The position numbers and the translations under genes were made by a program. From Candidatus Heimdallarchaeota archaeon (GTDB lineage: Archaea; Asgardarchaeota; Heimdallarchaeia; JABLTI01), in assembly GCA_023128635.1 (NCBI GenBank), contig JAGMDP010000206.1:1-10474 (forward strand): 10,474 nucleotides of DNA. Direction: 5' to 3'. Under the pieces are notes generated by a model. It searched no databases. It was not told where the DNA came from and worked only from the letters and a program-made list of their open reading frames with translations. Below, one piece after another: positions 1 to 6,085 of this stretch. Every line of letters starts with the position of its first letter. Position 1 is the stretch's first letter.

Positions 1-488
1 TAAAAGTTCTTGTTGATGAATCGGTCCAAAAAATACATGATACTATAAAGCTCCCTTCTGAAGAACTTGAAATTGTTGAAGAACAAAAAGCAGAAATTAA
101 AAAAATACTTGAGCAATTTACCACAGTTTTTCCTTCTTGTACTGGTTTTGCTATGTATAATAAACGAGGAGAGGGCATCTACAATTTTATAGTAGATAAT
201 AATGCAAAAGAAACACTAGCAAACATTCACAATACTTTGCCATCATTATTTTGGAAAATTAGTTTAGTCTTAGAAGAAAAAAGTAATTACGGGTGGGTTA
301 ATGCTCAACCACATTTAGTTTGGATTGAAGCTATTAGAGATCGAAGTATGAAAAGACAACTATCATATATTGGTTTATTCGTTTTTGAAGCTGAATCTCA
401 AGATGGTGTAGGAACTGCAACACCAACAATAAAAGGAATAATCAAGGAAATTGAAAGAATAATTTATGGGAGTGTCATGAAAAGCTAG
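1..488 (+). CDS. 5'-truncated protein, possible roadblock/LC7-like fold
   Basis: The frame is open from the left window edge (first full codon at 3) to the TAG-terminated end at 488, so the gene begins outside the window; the ATG at 153 is internal because coding-like sequence continues upstream of it. At least 161 residues are visible. I do not recognise the family by a motif. The predicted order of secondary structure is helix (rich in E/K, ending near FPSC), two strands around FAMYNKRGEGIYNF, a helix (KETLANIHNTLPSLFWKISL), two strands (HLVWIEAI and LSYIGLFVFEAE) and a C-terminal helix. That order resembles the roadblock/LC7 or longin-type scaffold found with small GTPases, but this is fold guessing, not homology. 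The gene converges on PDCD5 with an 18-bp gap. Confidence 0.6.
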   Translation, partial: KVLVDESVQKIHDTIKLPSEELEIVEEQKAEIKKILEQFTTVFPSCTGFAMYNKRGEGIYNFIVDNNAKETLANIHNTLPSLFWKISLVLEEKSNYGWVNAQPHLVWIEAIRDRSMKRQLSYIGLFVFEAESQDGVGTATPTIKGIIKEIERIIYGSVMKS

Positions 489-506
489 CAAAATTTATGA
501 TGAATG

Positions 507-938
507 TTATTCCTTTGATTTTAAATTTTCATTTAAATCAGTTATTTCTTTTCCTCTTCGTTTTACCTGAATCTTTGAATCAACACCAGTTAACTCTCTT
601 TCTATTTTTATTATATCGATTTTGGATAATTGCTTTCGTAGCATCTTTTTCTGAATTAGTAAAATTATTGTGTCTTTAATTGTTAAAGCTACAGCAGGAT
701 TTGATTTAGTCAGCCAATTCATGTAAACAAGAGCTTCTGGTTCAAGTGCTTTATTTACAATTACAGTTGCTCTAACTTGTCTTTGTTTCATTTGGTTAGT
801 TTCTTTTTCTTGCTTCTTCAAAGCGAGTTCTTTCTTTATATTTTGTGCAAGAAGTTCTTTTTTTCGTTTTTCACGAAGACTATCTAATTCACGATCTGGT
901 GTCATTGTAAATGCTCTCGGTGAGGTTGTGTATGGCAT
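507..938 (-). CDS. PDCD5/TFAR19-family DNA-binding protein
   Basis: This is a small basic protein of 143 residues. It has the PDCD5 layout: an acidic/basic N-terminal helix (DRELDSLREKRKKELLAQ), a charged helical linker, a compact helical core in which residues 58-77 contain the family pattern for a leucine-rich helix (ALEPEALVYMNWL), then LIQKKMLRKQLSKIDIIKI, and a basic tail ending in KIQVKRRGKEI. Family members bind double-stranded DNA; the archaeal cellular role is not well defined. Start: ATG at 938 adds an 11-residue extension (MPYTTSPRAFT). The ATG at 905 begins MTPDRELDSL, which matches usual family N-termini better; neither has a strong Shine-Dalgarno site, so the true start may be 905. 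It lies 35 bp after the double-SIS gene and is probably co-transcribed. In many archaea this gene sits beside ribosomal protein S19e; that neighbour is absent here. Confidence 0.85.
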   Translation of the reverse strand: MPYTTSPRAFTMTPDRELDSLREKRKKELLAQNIKKELALKKQEKETNQMKQRQVRATVIVNKALEPEALVYMNWLTKSNPAVALTIKDTIILLIQKKMLRKQLSKIDIIKIERELTGVDSKIQVKRRGKEITDLNENLKSKE

Positions 939-973
939 TAATAATTAAGTATTTGTGTAAAGTCAAACTTTCA

Positions 974-2215
974 TTACTCAATATTTGCATGTCGACCTTT
1001 CATTTCAGTTTCTGTAATTCCTTTATGAATAGCAAGTTGAGCTATAATACTTTCGATAACAATAGCAACAGCAAATTCGAATTGTGTTTCGATGAATGGT
1101 TTGGATTCAGACATTCTATTATACCAACTATCCGGATCCATCCGACCAGGAACTTTGACTAAAAATTCTACATCTGAACCAAATTCAGAGTCAATTATTG
1201 ATGTAAAACCAACAGTAATCATCTTCTTCTTCTTGGCTTCAATTATGAAACCATTTGTAAATGGTGTGCTTCCACTACCGCTAATGGCAACAATTATATC
1301 ATTTTTCTTTCTAAAACGCCAGTCATCTTGGAGGTGTATATTGAAACCAAGATGCTGAAATCTCATAGCATGCATCGATGCGATGATGCCACTTAAACCA
1401 GCCCCTATCCAGAAAACTTTCTTTGAAGAAGCGGGACTGAGATCTAAGAATAAATTAAGAACTCTTATAATTTCATCTTGTGTTTTCTTATTTTTCAAAA
1501 TTTGTTGAACAGCTTTCTCCGCATTATCTATAACTGTATCCAAAGTGCTTTGGAAAGCTCTCTCAGGTTTTTCATCATTACGCAACATACCTGTTAATCC
1601 AATTGAAATAAGTAATGCAGACAATTCGAATAAAGTTCCCATTGGTGATAGTGAGCTTTTCATTTCTTCTGGGATTTGACTTAATGATAACACAAAACCT
1701 TTATCGGTTTCTATTTCAAGATGTTCTTCTTCACGTTGAAGCTTCTTAGATTTGGGTACTATTAAACAAATATCTGCAAGACGCCCTAAACGAGATTTTT
1801 CATTTTGAGTGACAATCACAACATTTGCTCCACCATCAACACAAACCCCTACGTTTGCCACAGTGGTACTGGTTTTCCCGGAGCCTGAAAAAGCAATTAC
1901 AACATCATTAGCCGAAACGGGTAAAGCTAAAGTTCGACTAATAATAGATACATGAAATCCTAAATCCTTAAGCATTTCAGCAAAAAACTCAACAGCTCTT
2001 CCACTTCTTCCCATACCAGTTACATGAACAATATTTCGTTTCTTTTTGGTTTCAATTAAAAGATTGTATAATTTCACAAGTTCTTCGTTTTGATTAAGAA
2101 AGGCCTTTCTTGTTCTTGAAGCTTGAGAAAGGAAAATGTTACTTGCTCGAATTAATCCCCCTAAATCCTGTAAATCTGGCTCACTTTTTTCTTCTTTTTT
2201 GCTAGGCTTATCCAT
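974..2215 (-). CDS. Tandem SIS-domain protein related to 6-phospho-3-hexuloisomerase
   Basis: The protein has 413 residues from the ATG at 2215; a GTG three codons upstream (2224) is also in frame. A GGTG sits 8 nt before the ATG. The usual hexuloisomerase (PHI) is about 180-200 residues with one SIS domain; here two SIS domains are fused. Domain 1 (about 60-215) shows HVTGMGRSG, the phosphate-loop SGSG at 110-113, and SPMGTLFE at 190-197, plus an inserted charged stretch near 160-185. Domain 2 (about 265-413) shows IGAGLSG, AMRFQHLGF at 283-291, SGSG at 312-315, TQFE at 377-380, and a C-terminal RHANIE, all PHI-like. PHI interconverts 3-hexulose 6-phosphate and fructose 6-phosphate; archaea use it with hexulose-phosphate synthase, often to make pentoses. 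Each half lacks some PHI signatures and both lack the usual GET-TP loop, so the exact substrate is uncertain. First gene of a probable operon with PDCD5. Confidence 0.8.
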   Translation of the reverse strand: MDKPSKKEEKSEPDLQDLGGLIRASNIFLSQASRTRKAFLNQNEELVKLYNLLIETKKKRNIVHVTGMGRSGRAVEFFAEMLKDLGFHVSIISRTLALPVSANDVVIAFSGSGKTSTTVANVGVCVDGGANVVIVTQNEKSRLGRLADICLIVPKSKKLQREEEHLEIETDKGFVLSLSQIPEEMKSSLSPMGTLFELSALLISIGLTGMLRNDEKPERAFQSTLDTVIDNAEKAVQQILKNKKTQDEIIRVLNLFLDLSPASSKKVFWIGAGLSGIIASMHAMRFQHLGFNIHLQDDWRFRKKNDIIVAISGSGSTPFTNGFIIEAKKKKMITVGFTSIIDSEFGSDVEFLVKVPGRMDPDSWYNRMSESKPFIETQFEFAVAIVIESIIAQLAIHKGITETEMKGRHANIE

Positions 2216-2247
2216 GAGTAACACACCAGTATAGATGAGAGTCTAAT

Positions 2248-2276
2248 ACTTTCGTTGTTAATTAACGTACGAAAGT
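2248..2276. promoter_or_regulatory. Nested inverted repeat over the putative TATA box of the double-SIS gene
   Basis: The outer arms are ACTTTCG (2248-2254) and CGAAAGT (2270-2276). Between them lies the perfect 10-bp palindrome GTTAATTAAC (2257-2266), whose centre is within half a base of the outer centre. It sits 33-61 bp upstream of the ATG at 2215. Its TTAATTAA core is the best TATA-like stretch at a suitable distance for a short-leader transcript. A dimeric transcription regulator bound here would block TBP access. Operator function is inferred from symmetry and position only. Confidence 0.4.
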
Positions 2277-2385
2277 TTTAGGTTAAAAGTTCTTTTGTCC
2301 AGAAAATAATCTATGCTTTAATAAGAGTAATTGTTGTTTTCAAAAATTGAAATGAGGGATAAGAATTATTCCAATTTACAAAATA

Positions 2386-2886
2386 TTATTTCAAATAATC
2401 AGGATGTTCATCTAACCAAGTAGACAGATTTCTGAAAGTTTCTTCGTTACGCTTATTGATGAATTTATACAAGCGATTACCCAGTAGACGGTAGAGAAAA
2501 GGTAATTTCTTAAGGTTGAAACGTTCTTCGAAATGCACTTGAGTTTTTCCACCCTCAATTTTCTCTAAACGAATCAAGCCATTAGTGTCTAGTCCAGGTT
2601 TTAAGCTCATCATGGTAAATGTATAACCAACATTTGGTTTGACATCAGTAACTAACTCGAGAGAACACCGTGATCCCCAGGGTAACTTGTAATGAACACG
2701 TCTAATTAGACCATTACCTTTCTTGTCTCCCGGATACAAGATTTCAATATCAATAACTATTGCTTGGGTAAATTGCTTCCAGAGATCGTAGTCTTGCATA
2801 AGAGACCATATTTTCTCTTGAGGATGAGGAATCACTATTGAAAAAATGTGTTCTTTTATCAATTGGTACACTAACCTATGCAACAT
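2386..2886 (-). CDS. SRPBCC (START-like) superfamily protein
   Basis: The protein has 166 residues and no membrane segment. It begins with a beta strand and helix of the type seen in polyketide cyclase/START-like proteins: FSIVIPHPQEKIWSLMQDYDLWKQF at residues 15-39. Alternating strands follow (IDIEILYPGD, RVHYKLPWG, LELVTDVKP, YTFTMMSL, GLIRLEKIE, TQVHFEERFNL) and a long C-terminal helix (about 138-160, NKRNEETFRNLSTWL) that closes the hydrophobic cavity in this fold. Family members bind hydrophobic ligands or act as cyclases/hydrolases; nothing visible fixes the ligand. ATG at 2886 is the first start. It is divergent from the ureohydrolase gene. The 170-bp gap to the double-SIS gene, with its own dyad, suggests a separate transcription unit. 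Confidence 0.7.
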   Translation of the reverse strand: MLHRLVYQLIKEHIFSIVIPHPQEKIWSLMQDYDLWKQFTQAIVIDIEILYPGDKKGNGLIRRVHYKLPWGSRCSLELVTDVKPNVGYTFTMMSLKPGLDTNGLIRLEKIEGGKTQVHFEERFNLKKLPFLYRLLGNRLYKFINKRNEETFRNLSTWLDEHPDYLK

Positions 2887-2889
2887 AAT

Positions 2890-2917
2890 TGTTTGAAGTA
2901 AAAAAGTTATTCAAACA
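2890..2917. repeat. Inverted repeat immediately upstream of the SRPBCC gene
   Basis: Arms TGTTTGAA (2890-2897) and TTCAAACA (2910-2917) are separated by a 12-nt A-rich spacer. The element lies 4-31 bp upstream of the SRPBCC ATG, where a regulator would overlap the transcription start. Arms of 8 bp with a free spacer are expected a few times by chance in 10 kb of AT-rich DNA, so this is a weak candidate. Confidence 0.3.
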
Positions 2918-2963
2918 CTATTTTGGAATGTTTCCTAAATAATAGCATTAAAGTGATTACATG

Positions 2964-2971
2964 AAATATAC
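2964..2971 (+). promoter_or_regulatory. Candidate TATA box for the ureohydrolase gene
   Basis: The octamer AAATATAC lies 47-54 bp upstream of the ATG at 3018. With the usual archaeal spacing of about 25 bp it would give a leader of roughly 20-25 nt. It is the most TATA-like stretch in this divergent region, but the background is AT-rich. Confidence 0.3.
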
Positions 2972-3017
2972 TTAAATTCAATAAATCTCCAAAGACAATA
3001 AGAAGAGCTGAGAAATA

Positions 3018-3899
3018 ATGTCTAAACCATTTTACGGAACTTTTCCTGTTAAAGAAATTGATTCAGCAATTGATTTAGATGCAGTTATTATAGGAGTTCC
3101 GTACGAAGATAATGCAAAAATATATCGAAAGGGTACTTCGACAGCTCCAATGAAGATTCGCGAATTCTCCTCTTTTTTCTCTGGACAATCCTTTTCGGAT
3201 CAGAGTATTCACCAACATAATGTTTTAGATTTAATGGATCTTGCTGAGAATTTGAATTATGAGGAAATGCAGAAAGGATTAAGTGAAAAGGTTCAAAAAA
3301 TTTTACAAAAAGAGGCTTTACCAATAATACTTGGAGGAGATCATTCGATAGCATTGGGAACTGCTAAAGGGATAATGAAAGGTGATATTGAAATTGATAG
3401 TATTGTTTGGATAGATGCTCACTTGGATTTAATGAATGAATATCCAGAAGGAGAAAAATATACAAGAGCAACAGTACTAAAAAGAATAATAGAGCTAGAT
3501 TTTGTTGATCCAAAAAAGATTTATTTTATCGGAAGCAGAGGACACAATTTGGGTTTAGAGGAAATTGAGTTTTGCAAAGAACAGGGGATGAATATTATCA
3601 ATGCTAAAACTTTCCAAAATAGAGAGAAAATATTGGAAGCTCTAGCACAGATAGTAAAGCACCAAAAAAATATCTATGTTTCATTAGATATCGATGTTTT
3701 AGATCCGGCATTTGCTCCCGGTGTTAGTGTGCCTGAACCAGGAGGACTAACAACAAGAGAATTATTTGAAGTAATCAATCTTCTTGCTAAAAATATAAAA
3801 TGCTTTGAGATAGTGGAAGTAAATCCAAAGCTGGATATTAATGATATCACATCAAAAATAGCTTGTAAAACTATTTTTGAGTTATTAGACTCAATCTAA
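3018..3899 (+). CDS. Agmatinase/arginase-family ureohydrolase with atypical active site
   Basis: The 293-residue length is typical of archaeal agmatinases, which hydrolyse guanidino compounds such as agmatine to an amine and urea using two Mn ions. All usual metal ligands are visible: H109 in GGDHS, D133/H135/D137 in DAHLD, and D224/D226 in SLDIDVLDP. The downstream Glu is also present (E267 in VEVNP). The segment that in relatives reads roughly KYSHA-T--RR is KYTRATVLKRI here (147-157), so Arg150 replaces the His that corresponds to the proton-shuttling His141 of rat arginase. The codon is AGA at 3465-3467. Substrate could be agmatine, an aminopropyl-agmatine or another guanidine; the family call is safe, the specificity is not. 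ATG at 3018 has no strong Shine-Dalgarno. The APH-fold gene follows in the same direction after 137 bp. Confidence 0.85.
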   Translation: MSKPFYGTFPVKEIDSAIDLDAVIIGVPYEDNAKIYRKGTSTAPMKIREFSSFFSGQSFSDQSIHQHNVLDLMDLAENLNYEEMQKGLSEKVQKILQKEALPIILGGDHSIALGTAKGIMKGDIEIDSIVWIDAHLDLMNEYPEGEKYTRATVLKRIIELDFVDPKKIYFIGSRGHNLGLEEIEFCKEQGMNIINAKTFQNREKILEALAQIVKHQKNIYVSLDIDVLDPAFAPGVSVPEPGGLTTRELFEVINLLAKNIKCFEIVEVNPKLDINDITSKIACKTIFELLDSI

Positions 3900-4024
3900 T
3901 GAAAATTTCAGTAATAGAAAACTCTTAAAATTAGAGTACAAAAATAAAGTTAAAGAAAATAGAGATATTGAACGGTTTAGAAAGATTAAATTTTGACATT
4001 TAATAAAAATAATCATGAAGCATT

Positions 4025-4029
4025 GAGGT
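4025..4029 (+). promoter_or_regulatory. Shine-Dalgarno site of the APH-fold gene
   Basis: GAGGT ends 7 nt before the ATG at 4037, a standard spacing, and supports that start. AT-rich TATA-like sequence lies at about 3984-3994 (GATTAAATTTT), which would give a leader of about 25 nt containing this site; the gene may therefore have its own promoter. Confidence 0.5.
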
Positions 4030-4036
4030 TCTAGAA

Positions 4037-5071
4037 ATGAAATCACTTCTACCAGTAAAAGATATTCAATCAAGACTCAAAAGCTATCTTTTTGACACAG
4101 GTAAGATTTGGACTCTTATACCTCAGAATGCAAAACTTTTATCCATTGAAACTCCAGAGCAAATTCAAACAGGAATGTCGAACAAAGTCTATTTCTTGGA
4201 CATCTTGTTTGAAGCTATGGACAGAGAAATTCGAAAAAGTGTTGTTTTGCGTATATACCCAGAAAAACATGATCCTCTTAAACCTCAAAGAGAATTTCGG
4301 AAATTAGGGAGATTACAAGATGCCCCTATTCCAGTACCAAAGCCCTATGTTTTAGAAGTGAATCCAAAGATTCTCGGATATCCTTTTTCAATAATTGAAA
4401 GAATACCGGGGGAAACTCTTGAGAAAGCAATAAAACGGTATTCACCCAATGATTTTGAAAAATTCATTTCTAGTTTCGCACAATATTTGGTGAATTTACA
4501 TAATTTCCGTTTCAAGAATTTTGGTGTTGAAACACCTAAAGGAATAATTAAGGAAGAAATTCCTTATGATAAATTTATTCTTAATGATATTACAAGATCA
4601 TTAAACTTCCTGAGGAAGGCAGGATATTACGTAGAACCATTGTCTAAATGGTTTATCTCTTTCAAGAAACAATTAAAACTGGAGCGATTTTCATTATTGC
4701 ATGGTGACCCCCAACCAAGAAATATCATGGTGCAAGGAGCAAAAATTACAGGATTAATTGATTGGGAATACTCAAGGCTTGGTGACCCAGCTCTTGATGC
4801 AGGTTGGACTTTGTTCTTCTTTTCGCTTTATCCCGAGCTAAACAATTATCGTCACCAATTCTATAATGATTATATCACAAAAGTTAAACTACCTGAAATT
4901 AGTAATAGAATCTTTTTCTATGAGGTGTATGCTGCATCGAGAATGATGGCTTTCGCGGTAAGTGCTCGTGACTATTCAACTGAGAAATTCAAGGAAAGTG
5001 GAGTATTTCTAAGTAAAATCCAAGAAGCTTTCTTCAAGTACGAAGAGAGAGTAAGAAATATTATTGGTTAA
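4037..5071 (+). CDS. APH/choline-kinase-fold phosphotransferase
   Basis: The protein has 344 residues with the layout of the APH family (protein-kinase-like fold). The N-lobe carries VVLRIYP at 69-75 (the basic residue in the ATP-binding position) and a hinge-like IIERIPGETLEKAI. The catalytic loop is LLHGDPQPRNIMV with D224 and N229, followed by the metal-binding GLIDWEYSRLGDPALDAGW with D242. Such enzymes phosphorylate hydroxyl groups of small molecules (aminoglycosides, homoserine, choline, sugars, CoA-related acyl chains); the acceptor cannot be read from sequence. The good Shine-Dalgarno at 4025 fixes the start. It stands 85 bp before the glycosylase gene, same strand. I see no reason to call it a drug-resistance gene: base composition matches its surroundings. 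Confidence 0.8.
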   Translation: MKSLLPVKDIQSRLKSYLFDTGKIWTLIPQNAKLLSIETPEQIQTGMSNKVYFLDILFEAMDREIRKSVVLRIYPEKHDPLKPQREFRKLGRLQDAPIPVPKPYVLEVNPKILGYPFSIIERIPGETLEKAIKRYSPNDFEKFISSFAQYLVNLHNFRFKNFGVETPKGIIKEEIPYDKFILNDITRSLNFLRKAGYYVEPLSKWFISFKKQLKLERFSLLHGDPQPRNIMVQGAKITGLIDWEYSRLGDPALDAGWTLFFFSLYPELNNYRHQFYNDYITKVKLPEISNRIFFYEVYAASRMMAFAVSARDYSTEKFKESGVFLSKIQEAFFKYEERVRNIIG

Positions 5072-5144
5072 TTTTACAAGAATACACATGTTATGTATAT
5101 ATTCCAAAAGTATTTTTGATTAGATTACTGTCCCATCTTATAGA

Positions 5145-5148
5145 AGGA
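5145..5148 (+). promoter_or_regulatory. Shine-Dalgarno site of the glycosylase gene
   Basis: AGGA lies 8 nt before the ATG at 5157 and supports that start. A TATA-like stretch TATGTATATATTC lies about 5091-5103 in the same 85-bp gap, so an independent promoter is possible in addition to read-through from the APH-fold gene. Confidence 0.45.
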
Positions 5149-5156
5149 TATGAACA

Positions 5157-6074
5157 ATGGTTTTGGATAATTGGATTACACTTAATCTTACAACACAAGG
5201 ACCTTTCAATTTAAAACATACTTTAGAAACAGGGCATAGCTCTTTTCCGATTCCTCGGAGTGACAAATCAAACAGATATTATATGGTTGTCAATATACCT
5301 AATACAAATAGGAAAGTAGTTTCGAGATTCTTCCAAAAAGGTTCAAAGCTTATTGTTGAGCTAGCAGCACATACAATGCCATTAAGTGAGAGTAATATTA
5401 AAGAAATGAGAAATTTAATGCGTAGAACTTTTGGACTACATATGAACTTGCTAGAATTCTATGAGGTTTTTAAGAAAGATCCAATAGCACCATCATTTAG
5501 TCATTGTAAGGGCATTAAACTTACATGTGCGCATGATCTTTTCGAAAGTTTAATTTCATCAATCTTAACCCAAAATAGTTCTGTTTGGAAATGGATTGGA
5601 CAAGCAAGAAGAATTAAAGAATTAATGGGAGATAAATTCCCGACAGATCATTTTATGGTGTATTCATTTCCAGATCCTAAGAAACTCTATCGATACAAAC
5701 ATCTACTAAAAGAAGCAAAACTCGGTTATAGAGAAGAATATGTTATTGAAAGTACAGAAGATATTGCCAATTATAAAATACGTCTTGAAAAAATGCGTAC
5801 AATGCCAACATTAGCAGCTAAAAAAGAATTACTAAAACTTAAGGGCATTGGGCCAAAAGTTGCAGATATGTTTCTTTTATATGGTTTAGGAAAATTGGAT
5901 GCCCCTCCAACTGATATTTGGATACAAAGAGGTGTTTCAAAGATATTCTTCCGAGGTAAGGAGAAATCTCTTGAAGAATGTCGAGAAAAACTAGTGGAGC
6001 ATTATGGTAAGTGGGCTGGATTAGCTCAGCTATACATGTTTGATTGGATGAGGAATTCTGTAAAGAAGAAATAA
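5157..6074 (+). CDS. OGG1-like 8-oxoguanine DNA glycosylase/AP lyase
   Basis: The 305-residue protein aligns by eye along its length with eukaryotic OGG1. An N-terminal domain (about 1-110) has PFNLKHTLETGHSSF where OGG1 has its LPSGQSF stretch. The helical HhH-GPD domain includes LFESLISSILTQNSS, KLGYREEYV (OGG1 LGYRARYV), the hairpin LKLKGIGPKVADM and PPTDIW. K234 matches the Schiff-base Lys (K249 in human) and D253 the catalytic Asp (D268). Near the C-terminus WAGLAQLYMF matches OGG1 YAGWAQAVLF, retaining Q291 and F295, which contact 8-oxoguanine in the human enzyme. The role is base-excision repair: removing oxidised guanine and cleaving the abasic site. ATG at 5157 follows AGGA by 8 nt. 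It ends 11 bp from the convergent gene at 6086. AlkA-type specificity is less likely given the Lys. Confidence 0.85.
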   Translation: MVLDNWITLNLTTQGPFNLKHTLETGHSSFPIPRSDKSNRYYMVVNIPNTNRKVVSRFFQKGSKLIVELAAHTMPLSESNIKEMRNLMRRTFGLHMNLLEFYEVFKKDPIAPSFSHCKGIKLTCAHDLFESLISSILTQNSSVWKWIGQARRIKELMGDKFPTDHFMVYSFPDPKKLYRYKHLLKEAKLGYREEYVIESTEDIANYKIRLEKMRTMPTLAAKKELLKLKGIGPKVADMFLLYGLGKLDAPPTDIWIQRGVSKIFFRGKEKSLEECREKLVEHYGKWAGLAQLYMFDWMRNSVKKK

Positions 6075-6085
6075 AGTTGTGAAAT

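Noticed and set aside
497..679. Open + strand frame opposite PDCD5
   Set aside because: It is antisense to a clear PDCD5 gene; its leucine/phenylalanine-rich translation is what lysine-rich coding sequence gives on the opposite strand.
1866..1892. GSGKTST in the double-SIS protein as a nucleotide-binding P-loop
   Set aside because: It is the SIS phosphate loop (SGSG) by position after the second strand; the domain-2 copy reads SGSGSTP, and no Walker B follows.
4037..5071. Aminoglycoside-resistance gene acquired by transfer
   Set aside because: The APH fold covers many metabolic kinases; there is no mobile-element signature nearby and composition matches the neighbours.
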